Shown here: in pieces, positions 63,919 through 64,000 of the stretch
How the letters are laid out: each line of letters opens with the position of its first letter
Position numbering within the stretch: position 1 is the first letter of the stretch
Origin: Amphibacillus sediminis NBRC 103570
Lineage (GTDB): Bacteria > Bacillota > Bacilli > Bacillales > Amphibacillaceae
Direction of reading: 5' to 3'
NCBI RefSeq assembly: GCF_001552275.1
Contig: NZ_BCQW01000011.1
Span: 39,013-103,012 of the forward strand
DNA: 64,000 nt
Program-made: the position numbers and the translations under genes
The notes under the pieces: generated by a model
What the model was told of the DNA's origin: nothing
The model's input: the letters and a program-made list of their open reading frames with translations, nothing else
Databases searched by the model: none

Positions 63919-64000
63919 TGTAACAATCTCCTCGTATAGTATATTTAAGAACAAAATTTGCTCTTTGAAAATTAAATAATATGTTACATTTTTATTTCGG

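Overview
The window is chromosomal DNA of a low-GC, spore-forming member of the Bacillaceae. Gene order is that of the Bacillus subtilis region running from spoIIQ-spoIID-murAA-ywmB-ywzB through the atp operon, upp-glyA, the ywl cluster, spoIIR-prmC-prfA, tdk-rpmE-rho, murAB-fbaA-spo0F-pyrG-rpoE to argS-ywiB-speB-speE-pbpG. Almost all of it lies on the minus strand. Sporulation genes (spoIIQ, spoIID, spoIIR, spo0F, pbpG-like) and good sigma-F promoter matches show an endospore former. The ATP synthase c subunit has a glycine-poor first helix like that of alkaliphilic bacilli, so an alkaliphile is likely; a genus such as Amphibacillus is only a guess.

Layout. 1-2492 is a graveyard of insertion sequences: an ISLre2-type remnant, an ISL3-type remnant, and an IS256 element (frameshifted transposase, inverted repeats, perfect 8-bp target duplication) inserted in the right end of the ISL3 remnant. 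2516-8326 is a giant DUF4011/superfamily 1 helicase/Vsr-like nuclease protein of the Hhe anti-phage type. 9137-10362 is a two-gene peptide-signalling cassette: an AimR-family TPR receptor followed by a 54-residue secreted propeptide. This cassette is the strongest candidate for a little-described system. 11013-15819 holds spoIIQ, spoIID, murAA, ywmB and ywzB. 16525-23318 is the complete atpIBEFHAGDC operon. 23456-25603 is a Vpr-like subtilase placed between atpI and upp, next to an IS1182 remnant. 26289-38668 covers upp, glyA, ywlG, rpiB, ywlE, mntP, ywlC (with a DnaA-box cluster upstream), ywlB, spoIIR, prmC, prfA, tdk, rpmE (type B) and rho. 39865-49797 covers murAB, fbaA, spo0F, pyrG, rpoE, a P-loop kinase, argS and ywiB. 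50365-54157 covers speB, speE and a divergent class A PBP. From 54830 on the region is accessory: a SASP-like mini-gene, a LysR regulator divergent from an FbpABC/PhnSTU-type ABC operon that ends in a coupled metallo-beta-lactamase gene, a large imperfect palindrome with three 49-bp repeats, and a nagA plus SIS-domain aminosugar operon cut by the window edge.

Intergenic spaces are filled with two families of short repeats. Family A (7 copies, about 85-250 bp) always sits directly after TTAT and ends in TTTAT, as expected for non-autonomous IS200/IS605-like elements. Family B (9 copies, up to about 195 bp) is rich in hairpins. One A copy is inserted cleanly inside a B copy, one supplies the last codons of ywlG, and one B copy lies inside the ABC operon. 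No rRNA, tRNA or CRISPR array was seen.
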